A DNA stretch of 47,288 nt from Bacteroidales bacterium (GTDB taxonomy: Bacteria > Bacteroidota > Bacteroidia > Bacteroidales > UBA3824), in NCBI GenBank assembly GCA_017417315.1, contig JAFPZK010000014.1, positions 1-47,288 of the forward strand, given 5' to 3'. This document shows positions 25,084-34,587 of the stretch, one piece after another (position 1 is the stretch's first letter; each line of letters begins with the position of its first letter). The translations under genes were made by a program, and so were the position numbers. The notes below the pieces were generated by a model, which had not been told where the DNA came from, did not search any database, and saw only the letters and a program-made list of their open reading frames with translations.

Positions 25084-27360
25084 TTATTCAATTATTTTCA
25101 AATTTGGCAGCGTGTATTTCAGCAGAAGAACTTTTCTGCCGACGCTTGTGAAATTTACGACAATTTGTTTTCCGTTAGGCGAATCGGTAACGGCAGCAAT
25201 TTTTCCGCGACCGAAAGTAGTATGCTGAATTTCAACGCCTTCCTTAAATTTTGAAGCATCAACATCGTTGCGTTTTGTTGACGAAAATTTAAACCCAGAA
25301 AGTTTTTTCAAACGGTTTTCTTCCGCAATTTTGTTCAGCGAGTTCGGGTGTCTTGGCAGTCCGAACGGGTGGTCTGAGGCTTGAAACATCGACTCCCCAC
25401 CTATTCCGTAATCCAAATAACGACTGTCAATTTCTTTTATAAACCTTGACGGCGAAGCGGGTGTCAACTGTCCCCATTTATACCTCATTCTTGCGAACGA
25501 AATCGAAAGTTTTTTCTGCGCCCTCGTAACGGCAACGTAAAAAAGTCTGCGTTCTTCTTCCAAATCTTTTTCGCTCATAACTGACTTTGCTGACGGAAAC
25601 AAACCTTCTTCAACGCCCGCCAAATATACATTCTTAAATTCAAGACCTTTTGCCGAGTGAATGGTCAGAAGCGAAACTTTATTAAAATCGCCTTTGTCTT
25701 CGTCGGCATCGGTCATAAGAGAGACATCGTCAAGATATTCCGCTAAGGTAAACGGCTTATTTTCTTTTGTTTGATGCTCTTCGGTCATGGCTTTTACACC
25801 GTTCAAAAGTTCCTCGATATTTTCGTAACGGGATTGACCTTCAACGGTTTTGTCGGCCTTTAAATCAGCCAAAAGTCCCGATTCGGAAGCAATTTTCATA
25901 GCCGCCTGATAAGCATCGGCGTTGATGACAAAATTATGAAAACCGAAAATCATTTTCATAAAATTTGCCAAAGAATTTAATGTTCTCGGCGAAATTGACG
26001 GCTCAAACTCTCTGATTCTTGCAACCGTATTCCAAACGCTAAGACCGTTATTTGTAGCGATTTGCGAGATTTTAGCCATCGTAGTATCACCGATTCCGCG
26101 TTTAGGATAATTGACAACCCTCAAAAAGGCCTCGTCGTCGTTACCGTTGACAGCCAAACGAAAATACGAAATCAAATCCTTAACCTCTTTTCTTTGATAA
26201 AACGACATTCCGCCGTAAATTTTATACGGAATATGACGTTTCATCAACGATTCTTCCAAAATTCTTGACTGAGCGTTTGTGCGGTAAAGAATCGCAAAGT
26301 CAGCATAATTGTCAGCCAAACCGCGCTCGATTTTTTTCAGAATATCAGCAGCAATATTAAAACCTTCTTCGTTGTCGGCTTGATTGTCCATAACGCGGAT
26401 TTTTTCTCCGGCTTCGTTTTCCGAAAACGAGTTTTTCTTCATCTGACGGGAATTGCAAGCGATAACCGTATTTGCCGCATTTACAATAGTTTGCGTACTG
26501 CGGTAGTTTTGTTCGAGTTTAAAAATCTGCGCCTCTTTATAATCTCTTTTAAAGTTTAAGATGTTCTCGATTTGCGCCCCTCGGAACGAATAAATGCTCT
26601 GCGCGTCGTCGCCGACCACAAAAACGTGTCTGTGAACATTAGCCAACGCTTTTACAATATTGTACTGAACCGAATTTGTGTCCTGATACTCATCAACCAA
26701 AATATAACGGAATTTTTCAGCATATTTTTTTACGACATCGGGGTTGTTCCTAAAAAGTATTTGTGTCTGCAACAACAAATCGTCAAAATCCATTGCGTTT
26801 GCACTCTTGCACTTTTTTACATAGAGAGAATAGATTTTGGAAATCAATGGTTTGTGAGCGTTGCAATCGTCAGCATAATAAGGACTTGCCTCATATTCTT
26901 CGGCAGTTACAAGTCCGTTTTTTGAAGTCGTGATGCGATTATAAACCTCGTTGACGGGATATTTTTTGTCATCAAGATTCATGTCCTTGATAATATTCTT
27001 GACAAGTTTTTTCGCATCTTCGGCATCATAAATAGTGAAGTTTTTTTTGTATTCGGTTTTTTCGATTTCGACCCTCAAAATTTTCAAAAAAATCGAGTGA
27101 AACGTTCCCATCCAAAGTTGAGCGGCTTTTTCTTCACCGATTTTTTTAGCGATTCTTTCTTTCATTTCGCGGGCAGCCTTGTTTGTGAAAGTGATTGCAA
27201 GAATGTTCCAAGGCTTATAACCGTTTTCCAAAAGATGCATGATTTTATAGGTCAAAACCCTTGTTTTGCCCGAGCCTGCGCCGGCAATTACCAAAGCCGG
27301 ACCGTCAATATATTCCACAGCCGCTCTTTGCGGCTCATTGAGTTCGTCTAAATAGGACAT
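25084..27360 (-). CDS. UvrD/PcrA-type superfamily 1 DNA helicase
   Basis: 758 aa; 3'-5' helicase for nucleotide excision and mismatch repair or replication restart. Motifs in order: Q motif LNEPQRAAV, Walker A GAGSGKT (27-33), motif Ia ITFTNKAAREM, motif II ILVDEYQDTN, motif III VVGDDAQSIYSFRGA, motif IV region LEQNYRSTQ, motif V LLTIHSAKGLEF, and motif VI RRLFYVAVTRAQ. The C-terminal region (about 700-758) has the VQHTTFGRGKI-like tudor segment (EIQHTTFGRGKIAAV) typical of PcrA/UvrD, which contacts RNA polymerase. It follows mreD by 25 bases. Confidence 0.95.
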   Translation of the reverse strand: MSYLDELNEPQRAAVEYIDGPALVIAGAGSGKTRVLTYKIMHLLENGYKPWNILAITFTNKAAREMKERIAKKIGEEKAAQLWMGTFHSIFLKILRVEIEKTEYKKNFTIYDAEDAKKLVKNIIKDMNLDDKKYPVNEVYNRITTSKNGLVTAEEYEASPYYADDCNAHKPLISKIYSLYVKKCKSANAMDFDDLLLQTQILFRNNPDVVKKYAEKFRYILVDEYQDTNSVQYNIVKALANVHRHVFVVGDDAQSIYSFRGAQIENILNFKRDYKEAQIFKLEQNYRSTQTIVNAANTVIACNSRQMKKNSFSENEAGEKIRVMDNQADNEEGFNIAADILKKIERGLADNYADFAILYRTNAQSRILEESLMKRHIPYKIYGGMSFYQRKEVKDLISYFRLAVNGNDDEAFLRVVNYPKRGIGDTTMAKISQIATNNGLSVWNTVARIREFEPSISPRTLNSLANFMKMIFGFHNFVINADAYQAAMKIASESGLLADLKADKTVEGQSRYENIEELLNGVKAMTEEHQTKENKPFTLAEYLDDVSLMTDADEDKGDFNKVSLLTIHSAKGLEFKNVYLAGVEEGLFPSAKSVMSEKDLEEERRLFYVAVTRAQKKLSISFARMRYKWGQLTPASPSRFIKEIDSRYLDYGIGGESMFQASDHPFGLPRHPNSLNKIAEENRLKKLSGFKFSSTKRNDVDASKFKEGVEIQHTTFGRGKIAAVTDSPNGKQIVVNFTSVGRKVLLLKYTLPNLKIIE

Positions 27361-27385
27361 TTTATGATTTCAAAAAAAAACAAAA

Positions 27386-27898
27386 CTATTTTCTGTAAGC
27401 AATGTATTGCGAAAAAATAATAAACAATTCAGTACAAAAACCGGTGAAAATTATTTTTAAAATCGTTCTGAAAAAATTATCAAAACCGAAAGCATCTAAC
27501 ATAAAATACGCAGTATGATGAATAAAAATCAGCGGTATCGAATATCTCAAAAACCAACTGAAACCCATTTCCATAAGATACGGGTGAGTTCCGCTTTCAT
27601 AACCGTCACGCGGGGCAATCATATCCAAAACCTTTATCCTTGCATACGACATCAAAACCGTAGCGGCAGAATGCAGTCCGGGCGTATCGCAAAATACATC
27701 AACAGTCCACCCCAAAACAAATGCCAAAACAAGTTGCAGCCATATAGGTACTTCAAACGGCATCATCAGAACAAACAAAATATAAAACAACGGCGTGATT
27801 CCGAGTGTACCGATGTTTATGTTGTTGAACACCATAACCTGTATCAAAACCAAAAACAGGTAAGATAAAAATATTCTTGAATACGCTCTGATATCCAT
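27386..27898 (-). CDS. mreD: Rod shape-determining protein MreD
   Basis: 170-aa inner-membrane protein with about five hydrophobic helices, the MreD size and topology. It includes FVLGWTVDVFCDTPGLHSAATVL, where the acidic/His-containing helix is the family hallmark. It links MreC and the elongasome at the membrane. Its ATG overlaps the mreC stop by one base (TAATG). Sequence conservation in MreD is low, so order after mreB and mreC is the main support. Confidence 0.9.
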   Translation of the reverse strand: MDIRAYSRIFLSYLFLVLIQVMVFNNINIGTLGITPLFYILFVLMMPFEVPIWLQLVLAFVLGWTVDVFCDTPGLHSAATVLMSYARIKVLDMIAPRDGYESGTHPYLMEMGFSWFLRYSIPLIFIHHTAYFMLDAFGFDNFFRTILKIIFTGFCTELFIIFSQYIAYRK

Positions 27899-28737
27899 TA
27901 TTGTAAAAATTTAGATTCAAGACTCTCCAACTCCTTTTGTTCGTCCTGCATAAGGTTTTCGATAATAAACACGTTTGAAACGCATTTCAAATCGTTCAAT
28001 AGTTCTACATTGATTGTGTAAAAATTATCTTCGCTGTTTTTTTCAAACGTTTTAATTGTTGCAACGGGAATACCTTCGGGAAAAACCGCAGAATACCCGC
28101 TCGTTACAACCGTATCACCCTCTTTAAGTTCCACATAGTTAGGAATTTCGGTCAAAAGTGCCGTTTTGTAATCTGCGCCCGTCCACAGAATGGAGCCGTA
28201 AAAGTTGCTGCCTTTGAGTTTAGCAGAAAAACCAATTTTTTTGTTAAGCACCGAAATAGCCAAGGAAAAGTTGTCGCTTACCGCAACCACAATTCCGACT
28301 ACTCCTGCGGGCGAAATTACACCCATATCCTGTTTAACACCTTTTTCTCTGCCCGCATCAAGGGTTAGAAAATTATTTTGCCTTGCGACTGAATTTTTTA
28401 CGATAGCAGCAGTTATATATCTGTATTTCAACTTTTTAGCAGTTGTATCAACAAAATTATGAAACTGCGCCGTATCGCTGACGTAAGAACTTTTGTTTTG
28501 TCCGCGTCTTTCCGCCAACTGTTCCAACAAAGCCGCATTTTCCTCCCTCAAATAAAAGTACCCGATATAACGCCATGTCATATCGTATATTTTGCCCGTC
28601 AGATAGTTAGCAGAAGTTGTGAAAACTGCATCTTTTCTCACATCTCCTCTTATGACAAAAACCAAGGAGATACACTCCAAAGCAATAAAGACGAGCAAAA
28701 TATGTACTCTCTTAAAAAAAATCAGCAGACTATCCAT
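27898..28737 (-). CDS. mreC: Rod shape-determining protein MreC
   Basis: 279 aa: short cytoplasmic start, one membrane helix (about 11-29), a coiled coil (about 60-100) and a periplasmic beta-rich domain with LTLDAGREKGVKQDMGVISPAGVVGIVV (pattern GxxxGV..M.V....G.VG) and GDTVVTSGYSAVFPEGIPV. It organises the elongation peptidoglycan machinery with MreB, MreD, RodA and PBP2. It starts 10 bases after mreB and is coupled to mreD. Confidence 0.95.
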   Translation of the reverse strand: MDSLLIFFKRVHILLVFIALECISLVFVIRGDVRKDAVFTTSANYLTGKIYDMTWRYIGYFYLREENAALLEQLAERRGQNKSSYVSDTAQFHNFVDTTAKKLKYRYITAAIVKNSVARQNNFLTLDAGREKGVKQDMGVISPAGVVGIVVAVSDNFSLAISVLNKKIGFSAKLKGSNFYGSILWTGADYKTALLTEIPNYVELKEGDTVVTSGYSAVFPEGIPVATIKTFEKNSEDNFYTINVELLNDLKCVSNVFIIENLMQDEQKELESLESKFLQ

Positions 28738-28747
28738 CCGTTACAAA

Positions 28748-29770
28748 TTATTTCATCAAAAACGGGAACTTGTCAACGTTTTTCAGCGCGATACCCGTAC
28801 CTCTTGCAACAGCGTGCAACGGGTCGTCCGAAACGATAACCGGCAAGTTGGTTTTTTCGGCAAGTCTCTTGTCAAGACCCCTGAGCAATGCACCGCCACC
28901 GGTCAAGTGAATACCGTTTTTGAAAATATCGGCATAAAGTTCGGGCGGAGTTTGCTCCAAAACGTTAAGAATTGCCGCCTCGATTTTAACGAGTGATTTA
29001 TCCAAACAATGTGCAATTTCCTGATACGAAATCGGAATTTCCACCGGCAAAGCGGTCATTTGGTGAGGACCTCTTACCATATAATCGGCAGGCGGGTTTT
29101 CAAGGTCGGTAATTGCCGAGCCGACGTTGATTTTGATAGCCTCAGCCGTGCGGTCAAACACTTTGATATTATGCTGATGACGCATATATTCCATAATGTC
29201 GTCGGTAAAATCGTCGCCCGCAATACGGATACTTCTGTTACAAACGATACCGCCTAACGAAATCACGGCGATTTCGGTTGTACCGCCGCCTATATCAACA
29301 ATCATATTGCCTTCGGGGGCTTCAACGTCGATTCCGATACCGAGTGCAGCCGCCATCGGCTCAAAAATCATCCAAACTTCCCTTGCTCCGGCGTGTTCAG
29401 CCGAGTCCCTTACGGCGCGGCGTTCTACCTCCGTAGAGCCGGAAGGTATTCCGACAACGATTTTGATTGCGGGGTTGAAAAGCATTTTTTTGCGGTTACC
29501 CATCTTAATCATGCCGCGAATCATCATTTCCGCAGCCTTAAAATCCGCAATAACGCCGTCCCTCAAAGGACGTATCGTCCGTATATTTTCGTGAGTTTTG
29601 CCGTGCATGAGTTGTGCTTTCATACCTATGGCAATCGCTTTTTCTGCTGTGTGATCCAATGCAACGATACTCGGTTCGTCAACGACGATTTTATCTTTCA
29701 TTATAATAACGGTGTTAGCCGTTCCGAGATCCATTGCCAATTCCTGTGTCAAAAATGAAAATAATCCCAT
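28748..29770 (-). CDS. mreB: Actin-like rod shape protein MreB
   Basis: 340-aa actin-fold ATPase that forms membrane-bound filaments guiding cell-wall elongation. Phosphate-1 motif MDLGTANT (13-20), connect/phosphate-2 region VDIGGGTTEIAVI, and the adenosine loop LTGGGALLRG near the C-terminus are all visible. The N-terminal MGLFSFLTQ is an amphipathic membrane-binding helix. First gene of mreBCD, with a promoter about 90 bases upstream. Confidence 0.97.
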   Translation of the reverse strand: MGLFSFLTQELAMDLGTANTVIIMKDKIVVDEPSIVALDHTAEKAIAIGMKAQLMHGKTHENIRTIRPLRDGVIADFKAAEMMIRGMIKMGNRKKMLFNPAIKIVVGIPSGSTEVERRAVRDSAEHAGAREVWMIFEPMAAALGIGIDVEAPEGNMIVDIGGGTTEIAVISLGGIVCNRSIRIAGDDFTDDIMEYMRHQHNIKVFDRTAEAIKINVGSAITDLENPPADYMVRGPHQMTALPVEIPISYQEIAHCLDKSLVKIEAAILNVLEQTPPELYADIFKNGIHLTGGGALLRGLDKRLAEKTNLPVIVSDDPLHAVARGTGIALKNVDKFPFLMK

Positions 29771-29854
29771 TTCTTAATCTGTTTTTTCTTGTTAGTAATT
29801 TGGCTTGATTTTTGTATTACAATTTTATTGCCAAATATTTTTTTCTCGCGGTTG

Positions 29855-29883
29855 CAAATATAAAAAATATTTTCGTGAAACAA
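29855..29883 (-). promoter_or_regulatory. Candidate promoter of mreBCD
   Basis: Minus-strand TTG at 29881-29883, 18-base spacer, TATATTTG at 29855-29862 (fits TAnnTTTG). It would give an mreB leader of about 80 bases. The surrounding 146-base gap between hisS and mreB holds nothing else I can identify. Confidence 0.5.
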
Positions 29884-29916
29884 TCTATATTATGCAACAT
29901 TTTTTTCATTTTTTTA

Positions 29917-31470
29917 CTATTGAAGCATCTTTTTTATTTCCTCTGACAAACTTTCAAGACAAATTTCCTTTTGAACTTTACTTTTCCATTCATTTTTGTC
30001 AGCAATTTTATCTGCGAGAAGTTTTCCGAGTTTAAGATTTTTAACAGTTGCAACGCCTTTTTCTGCCTCGTCGCCGCCAATTATGACAGCCAAAGGACAA
30101 TTATTCTTGTCAGCGTATGCCATCTGATGTTTAAGACCGCGTTTTGCACCGTAATAAATCTCCGTGTTGATACCGTTTTTACGCAAATCCGCAGCCGTTT
30201 TTTGATAAAGCGGCATAAGTGCATCATCAAAAACAATAACGATAACAGGTCCGTCAATTTGTTCAGGAACTTGATTCGTAAGTGTCAACAATTCCGCTAA
30301 ACGGTCAACACCGATTGAAGCACCCGTTGCAGGAACTTTTACGCCCAAGAGATTTTCTACTAAACCGTCATAACGTCCTCCGCCACAGATACTTCCGACT
30401 TTTCTTTCTCTACCTTTTTCATCTTTGTAAGTTTGAAGCGACTCCACTTCGTAAATCGGTCCGGTATAATATCCTAAACCGCGAACCATCGACGGGTCAA
30501 GAATTGCAACCTCTTCGTCATAACCGAGAGTTTTTAAAATACCGTCAATTTTTTCTAACTCTTCAACACCTTCTTTAAAAACGGCGTTTTCAAAAGCGGG
30601 TTTACTTTTGAGTTTAGAGAGTGTTTCTTTGCGGGTGGTGTGCTGCTCAAAATCTTTTATATAGTTGACAATCAAGGCGATATTTTCGTCTTTTATACCC
30701 AGACCGGGGATTTTTGCGCCTGAGACCTCGTCAATTCTGCCTCCGCCGAGTTCTTTTGCAACGTTATCAATACCGATTTTGTCGAGTTTGTCGATAACCC
30801 TCATAACGGCGGTTTCATCTTCTTTTTTGTCAATACCGATAAAGGCAAGAAGTCCGTTAACGATTTTTCTGTTATTGATTTTTATAAGATAAGTTCCGCG
30901 TTTAAGTCCTATATTTTCAAGGGCTTCTGAAAGAATCATACAGTTTTCGGCATCGGTTGCAACGTCCTCCGCTCCTACCGTATCAAAGTCCATTTGCCAA
31001 AATTCTCTGAAACGTCCCGGGTCAAGTTTTGCCTCAAATCTGTAAACAGGTCCGTATTGAAACCTTCTAAAAAGATTGGTTTTGCCCTGAATTTCACCTC
31101 TTAAATGTTGCTGCCAAAGACTTTCGGCATAAACACGTGCAAGCGGTGCGGTCAAATCGTAACGCATTGCAACATAATGGTTTTCCATTATGACATTATT
31201 TGCCGAATCGCGCATTTCTTTTCCGGCGGTGTCAAAAACGGGTTCCTGTTCGGGGTTTTTGAACGAATAAACACCTTGCGCAACAGAATCGTTGTCAGGC
31301 AAATATTTGCCGAGACATTCTGCGTATTCAAGGACGGGCGTGTCGAAACGGCTGAAACCGAAACGTCTGTAAACTTCGCTCGCTTTTTGTATAATTAACT
31401 CTCGCAGAGCATTTTGCGTAGAATTAATATCTCTGAATCCCTTAACTTTTTGGGGTACTATTCCTCTCAT
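29917..31470 (-). CDS. hisS: Histidyl-tRNA synthetase
   Basis: Class II synthetase charging tRNAHis. 517 aa, longer than the about 424-aa E. coli enzyme. Motif 2 is FRRFQYGPVYRFEAKLDPGRFREFWQMDFD, the histidine-specific motif is RGLGYYTGPIYEVES, and motif 3 lies in GASIGVDRLAELL. The C-terminal anticodon-binding domain (about 420-517) ends in a charged helix. The extra length lies partly in segments around residues 75-100 and 210-310. Translation starts at MRGIVPQKVKGFRDI. Confidence 0.96.
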   Translation of the reverse strand: MRGIVPQKVKGFRDINSTQNALRELIIQKASEVYRRFGFSRFDTPVLEYAECLGKYLPDNDSVAQGVYSFKNPEQEPVFDTAGKEMRDSANNVIMENHYVAMRYDLTAPLARVYAESLWQQHLRGEIQGKTNLFRRFQYGPVYRFEAKLDPGRFREFWQMDFDTVGAEDVATDAENCMILSEALENIGLKRGTYLIKINNRKIVNGLLAFIGIDKKEDETAVMRVIDKLDKIGIDNVAKELGGGRIDEVSGAKIPGLGIKDENIALIVNYIKDFEQHTTRKETLSKLKSKPAFENAVFKEGVEELEKIDGILKTLGYDEEVAILDPSMVRGLGYYTGPIYEVESLQTYKDEKGRERKVGSICGGGRYDGLVENLLGVKVPATGASIGVDRLAELLTLTNQVPEQIDGPVIVIVFDDALMPLYQKTAADLRKNGINTEIYYGAKRGLKHQMAYADKNNCPLAVIIGGDEAEKGVATVKNLKLGKLLADKIADKNEWKSKVQKEICLESLSEEIKKMLQ

Positions 31471-31502
31471 AATATTGTTTTCTTTTTAAAAAAAATTTCT
31501 TG

Positions 31503-31510
31503 CAAAATTA
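31503..31510 (-). promoter_or_regulatory. Candidate -7 box for hisS
   Basis: Minus-strand TAATTTTG, 32 bases before the hisS ATG, between pyrC and hisS. No convincing -33 box is visible, so hisS may instead be read through from pyrC. Confidence 0.35.
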
Positions 31511-31514
31511 AAAA

Positions 31515-32861
31515 TTATTTCTTAAACTCTGCCCTCATTGCGGCTTTTTCTTCGATTATTGAAAAATCTTTGTACACAAATTTTCCGTTAACCATTGTGG
31601 CACAGACTTTTCCCTCGAAACTAAAACCGTTCAAAGGCGACCATTTGCATTTACTAAGCACCTCATCGTCCGATACAGAAAATTCTTTTTCGGGGTCAAA
31701 AATCGCGATGTCGGCAAAATAACCTTCGCGCAAAAATCCGCGCTCTTTTATTTTGAAAATTTCAGCCGGTGCATGACACATTTTTTGAGCCATCAAAGGC
31801 AGCGTGAAAATTTTCTTTTTCGTTAAATCGTACATCACCGCCGATGAAAATTCTACCGACGGCATTCCCGAAGGTGCTTCAAAATATGGCTTAAATTTTT
31901 CTTCCCTCGTATGCGGTGCATGGTCTGTCGCAACTGTATCCAAAACGTTGTTTACTAATGCGTTACGTAAAGCGTTGCGGTCGTGTCGCGATTTTACTGA
32001 CGGATTACATTTTATTCTGATGTCAAGTTTTTTATAATCCTCTGACGAAAACCAAAGATGCGGAATACATACCTCGGCAGTGATTTTTTTGTCTTTCAAC
32101 GGCAAATCCGAAAACAGCGAAAGTTCTTTTTTCGTGCTGATATGCGCAATATGAAGCCTTGTAGAAAATTTCTGCGCCAATTTCACCGCAAACGCCGACG
32201 ACTCGTAACAAGCCTTTGCGCTGCGTACAAATTCGTGAATTTTAGCCGGTGCATTTTCAGGAAACAGTTCCTTGAATTTTGCAGTATCGGCTTTGATAAT
32301 TGCCTCGCTTTCGCAATGCGCAACAATGACGGCAGGAGAATTTTTGAAAAGTTTTTCTAAGGCTTCTTGATTGTCAACCAACATGTTACCCGTTGACGAA
32401 CCCATAAAAAGTTTTATACCGCAAACTTTTGAAAAGTCAGTTTTTAAGACCTCGTCAATATTTTCGTTTGTCGCGCCGATAAAAAACGAATAATTAATAA
32501 GTGATTTTTCTGCTGCGATAGAAAATTTTTCGTCCAAAAGCCCCTGAGTTGTTGTCGGCGGTTTTGTGTTCGGCATGTCAAAAAAGGTCGTAACGCCGCC
32601 CGCCGCAGCCGCCCGCGATTCCGAAAAAATATCCGCTTTTTGCGTTAGTCCCGGTTCGCGGAAATGAACGTGCGTGTCAATAAAACCCGGAAAAACAAGT
32701 TTTCCCGTAGCATCATAAACCTCATCGGCATTAGGCAATTCAACGGAATTTTTGCCGCGCTCAATTACTTGAATAATGCGCTCATTTTCAACAAGTATAT
32801 GTCCTTTAAAAACTTTTCCCTCGTTGACAATCCGTCCGTTTTTAATTAAAACTCTCATCAC
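31515..32861 (-). CDS. pyrC: Dihydroorotase (class I)
   Basis: 448-aa amidohydrolase that closes carbamoyl-aspartate to dihydroorotate in pyrimidine synthesis. Metal ligands H64 and H66 lie in IDTHVHFREPG; further motifs are MPNTKP, IKLFMGSSTG, HCES, HIAHIST and the catalytic ATDHAPH. The long form with this DHVHFREPG pattern is the class I type, not the short E. coli PyrC. The start overlaps the maf end by 20 bases; a second ATG at 32858 is equally possible. Confidence 0.92.
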   Translation of the reverse strand: MMRVLIKNGRIVNEGKVFKGHILVENERIIQVIERGKNSVELPNADEVYDATGKLVFPGFIDTHVHFREPGLTQKADIFSESRAAAAGGVTTFFDMPNTKPPTTTQGLLDEKFSIAAEKSLINYSFFIGATNENIDEVLKTDFSKVCGIKLFMGSSTGNMLVDNQEALEKLFKNSPAVIVAHCESEAIIKADTAKFKELFPENAPAKIHEFVRSAKACYESSAFAVKLAQKFSTRLHIAHISTKKELSLFSDLPLKDKKITAEVCIPHLWFSSEDYKKLDIRIKCNPSVKSRHDRNALRNALVNNVLDTVATDHAPHTREEKFKPYFEAPSGMPSVEFSSAVMYDLTKKKIFTLPLMAQKMCHAPAEIFKIKERGFLREGYFADIAIFDPEKEFSVSDDEVLSKCKWSPLNGFSFEGKVCATMVNGKFVYKDFSIIEEKAAMRAEFKK

Positions 32862-33453
32862 TCAAAAATTTTTCTAATTCCGTATAAACCATTTTTGAAG
32901 GCAAGCCCATAACGTTGTAATAAGAGCCTTCAATTCTTGAAATTGCCGCCGCTCCAATCCATTCTTGAACGGCATACGCGCCCGCTTTGTCAAACGGCTT
33001 GTATTTTTCGACGTAAAACTCTATTTCTTCGTCGCTTAACGGTCTGAACCACACGTCAGTAAAGGCGGTAAAAGTTACGGTTTTGCGCTTATTTTTTATG
33101 CAAACGCCGGAATAAACAGTGTGCTTTTTGCCGGAAAGTTTTTTCAACATTTCGATTGCGCCTTGTTTTCCGTCGGGTTTTCCGAGAATTTCGTCATCAA
33201 TAACAACCGTCGTATCAGAGGTGATGACGATAAGATTTTCGTCAGCAAGTACTTCGTTTTCAAAGGCTTTGGCTTTTAATTCCGCCAAAAATTCCGAAAC
33301 TTTTTCTTTCGGCATATCCTCTGGATATTCTTCTTTTGTTTCCTTGGTTTTAACCTCGAAGTCAAAGCCGAGAATCTGAAAAATTTCCCTGCGGCGAGGC
33401 GACCCCGAAGCAAGAATGATTTTATATTTTTTTAGTTTATCGTTTAGTATCAT
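32842..33453 (-). CDS. maf: Maf-family nucleotide pyrophosphatase
   Basis: 203 aa. Maf proteins hydrolyse non-canonical or dTTP/UTP nucleotides (house-cleaning, septum-related in Bacillus). The P-loop-like LASGSPRRREIF is at residues 14-25, the catalytic segment is SDTTVVIDDEILGKP (about 79-93), and the pattern continues with YSGVCI, DKAGAYAVQEWIGAAAI and GSYYNVMGLP. The motifs favour the YhdE/Maf dTTP-UTP type. It lies 6 bases after dprA and overlaps pyrC. Confidence 0.93.
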   Translation of the reverse strand: MILNDKLKKYKIILASGSPRRREIFQILGFDFEVKTKETKEEYPEDMPKEKVSEFLAELKAKAFENEVLADENLIVITSDTTVVIDDEILGKPDGKQGAIEMLKKLSGKKHTVYSGVCIKNKRKTVTFTAFTDVWFRPLSDEEIEFYVEKYKPFDKAGAYAVQEWIGAAAISRIEGSYYNVMGLPSKMVYTELEKFLSDESFN

Positions 33454-33459
33454 GATTTT

Positions 33460-34575
33460 TTATTTTGCTTCAAATTTTTTCCCCGGATACGAATTTATCA
33501 AATCCTTAAATTCCATTGTCAAAAGTAATGACGATAATTGCGGCAGAGCAATCCCCGTCAAAGCGGAAAGCGTGTCAATATAAACCTGACCGTTTTGACG
33601 TAAAACATCAAGCACTTTTACTTCGTCAGCACTGAGCGGCTCTAACATCATCGAAGTCTGAAAACCAGAGCCTTTTTTCTCAGGAAACCATTTCATCTGA
33701 CGCTCTAAATCCGCAGCCGAGGTTATTAGTCCCGCCTTTCCCTGACTGATTAACTGATTGCACCCCGCATAAAGTTTGTCAGACACACGTCCTGAAAATG
33801 CAAAAACGTCCCGTTTATAACTAATTGAATCATCGGCAGTTATCAATGCGCCGCCTTTTATTTTACTTTGCGCAACGATAAGAGCGTCACAAAGTCCGGC
33901 TACGATACGGTTTCGTCGCGGAAAATTATTTTTGCTGACCGGCTCGCCGAAATAATATTCGGTCAAAAGCATACCGCCTGAGCGGACAATATCGGCTGCA
34001 AGTTTGCGGTTTTCAGCCGGATAAATCATATTAAGTCCGTGTCCTAAAACCGCCGCCGTAGAAACACCGCTTTTAAGTGCCGCCTGATGAGCAAAAGTAT
34101 CTACCCCTGCCGCTAAACCGCTAATTATTACACAGTTAATATTATCTTTCTTTAAGTCCTCAACCAAATTAAAAACATTGTTTTTGGCATCAGAATCGGC
34201 AGAACGAGTTCCTACAATGCCGATTGTACGGCGGTTGTCAAAATTTAAGTTTCCCAAATGAAAAAACATCGTCGGCGAATCGCTGCATTGCAAGAGTTTT
34301 CTCGGATAGTCGTTATCCTTAAAATACGTTACGAAGATTTTTTTTGACAAACAAATATCTATTTGATTTTTAGCCATATCAAGGACTTTTCTATTGACGA
34401 TAATATCCTTGGTGTCAGAAGAAATTATTTTCTTTTCAACAAACTCGCCGAGGTTTTCAAAAAAATATTCCTCATCTTGATTTTCGGACAAAATCCGCCT
34501 TACTCCCGCGCAACCTACGCCCGGAATCATATTGATTGCAACTTTATAAAGCGAATTTATCTGTGTAATATCCAT
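33460..34575 (-). CDS. dprA: DNA processing protein DprA/Smf
   Basis: 371 aa; binds incoming single-stranded DNA and loads RecA during natural transformation. The Rossmann-like core has IGIVGTRSAD, ISGLAAGVDTFAHQAAL, VLGHGLNMIYPAENRKL, LTEYYFGEPVSKNNFPRRNRIVAGL and KGGALITAD. An N-terminal SAM/HhH-like part (about 1-75) and C-terminal winged helix (about 310-371) flank it, as is usual. It sits 12 bases after the restriction enzyme gene, tightly packed with maf, so the R-M pair is upstream in the same run. Confidence 0.95.
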   Translation of the reverse strand: MDITQINSLYKVAINMIPGVGCAGVRRILSENQDEEYFFENLGEFVEKKIISSDTKDIIVNRKVLDMAKNQIDICLSKKIFVTYFKDNDYPRKLLQCSDSPTMFFHLGNLNFDNRRTIGIVGTRSADSDAKNNVFNLVEDLKKDNINCVIISGLAAGVDTFAHQAALKSGVSTAAVLGHGLNMIYPAENRKLAADIVRSGGMLLTEYYFGEPVSKNNFPRRNRIVAGLCDALIVAQSKIKGGALITADDSISYKRDVFAFSGRVSDKLYAGCNQLISQGKAGLITSAADLERQMKWFPEKKGSGFQTSMMLEPLSADEVKVLDVLRQNGQVYIDTLSALTGIALPQLSSLLLTMEFKDLINSYPGKKFEAK

Positions 34576-34587
34576 TTTTCCAACAAG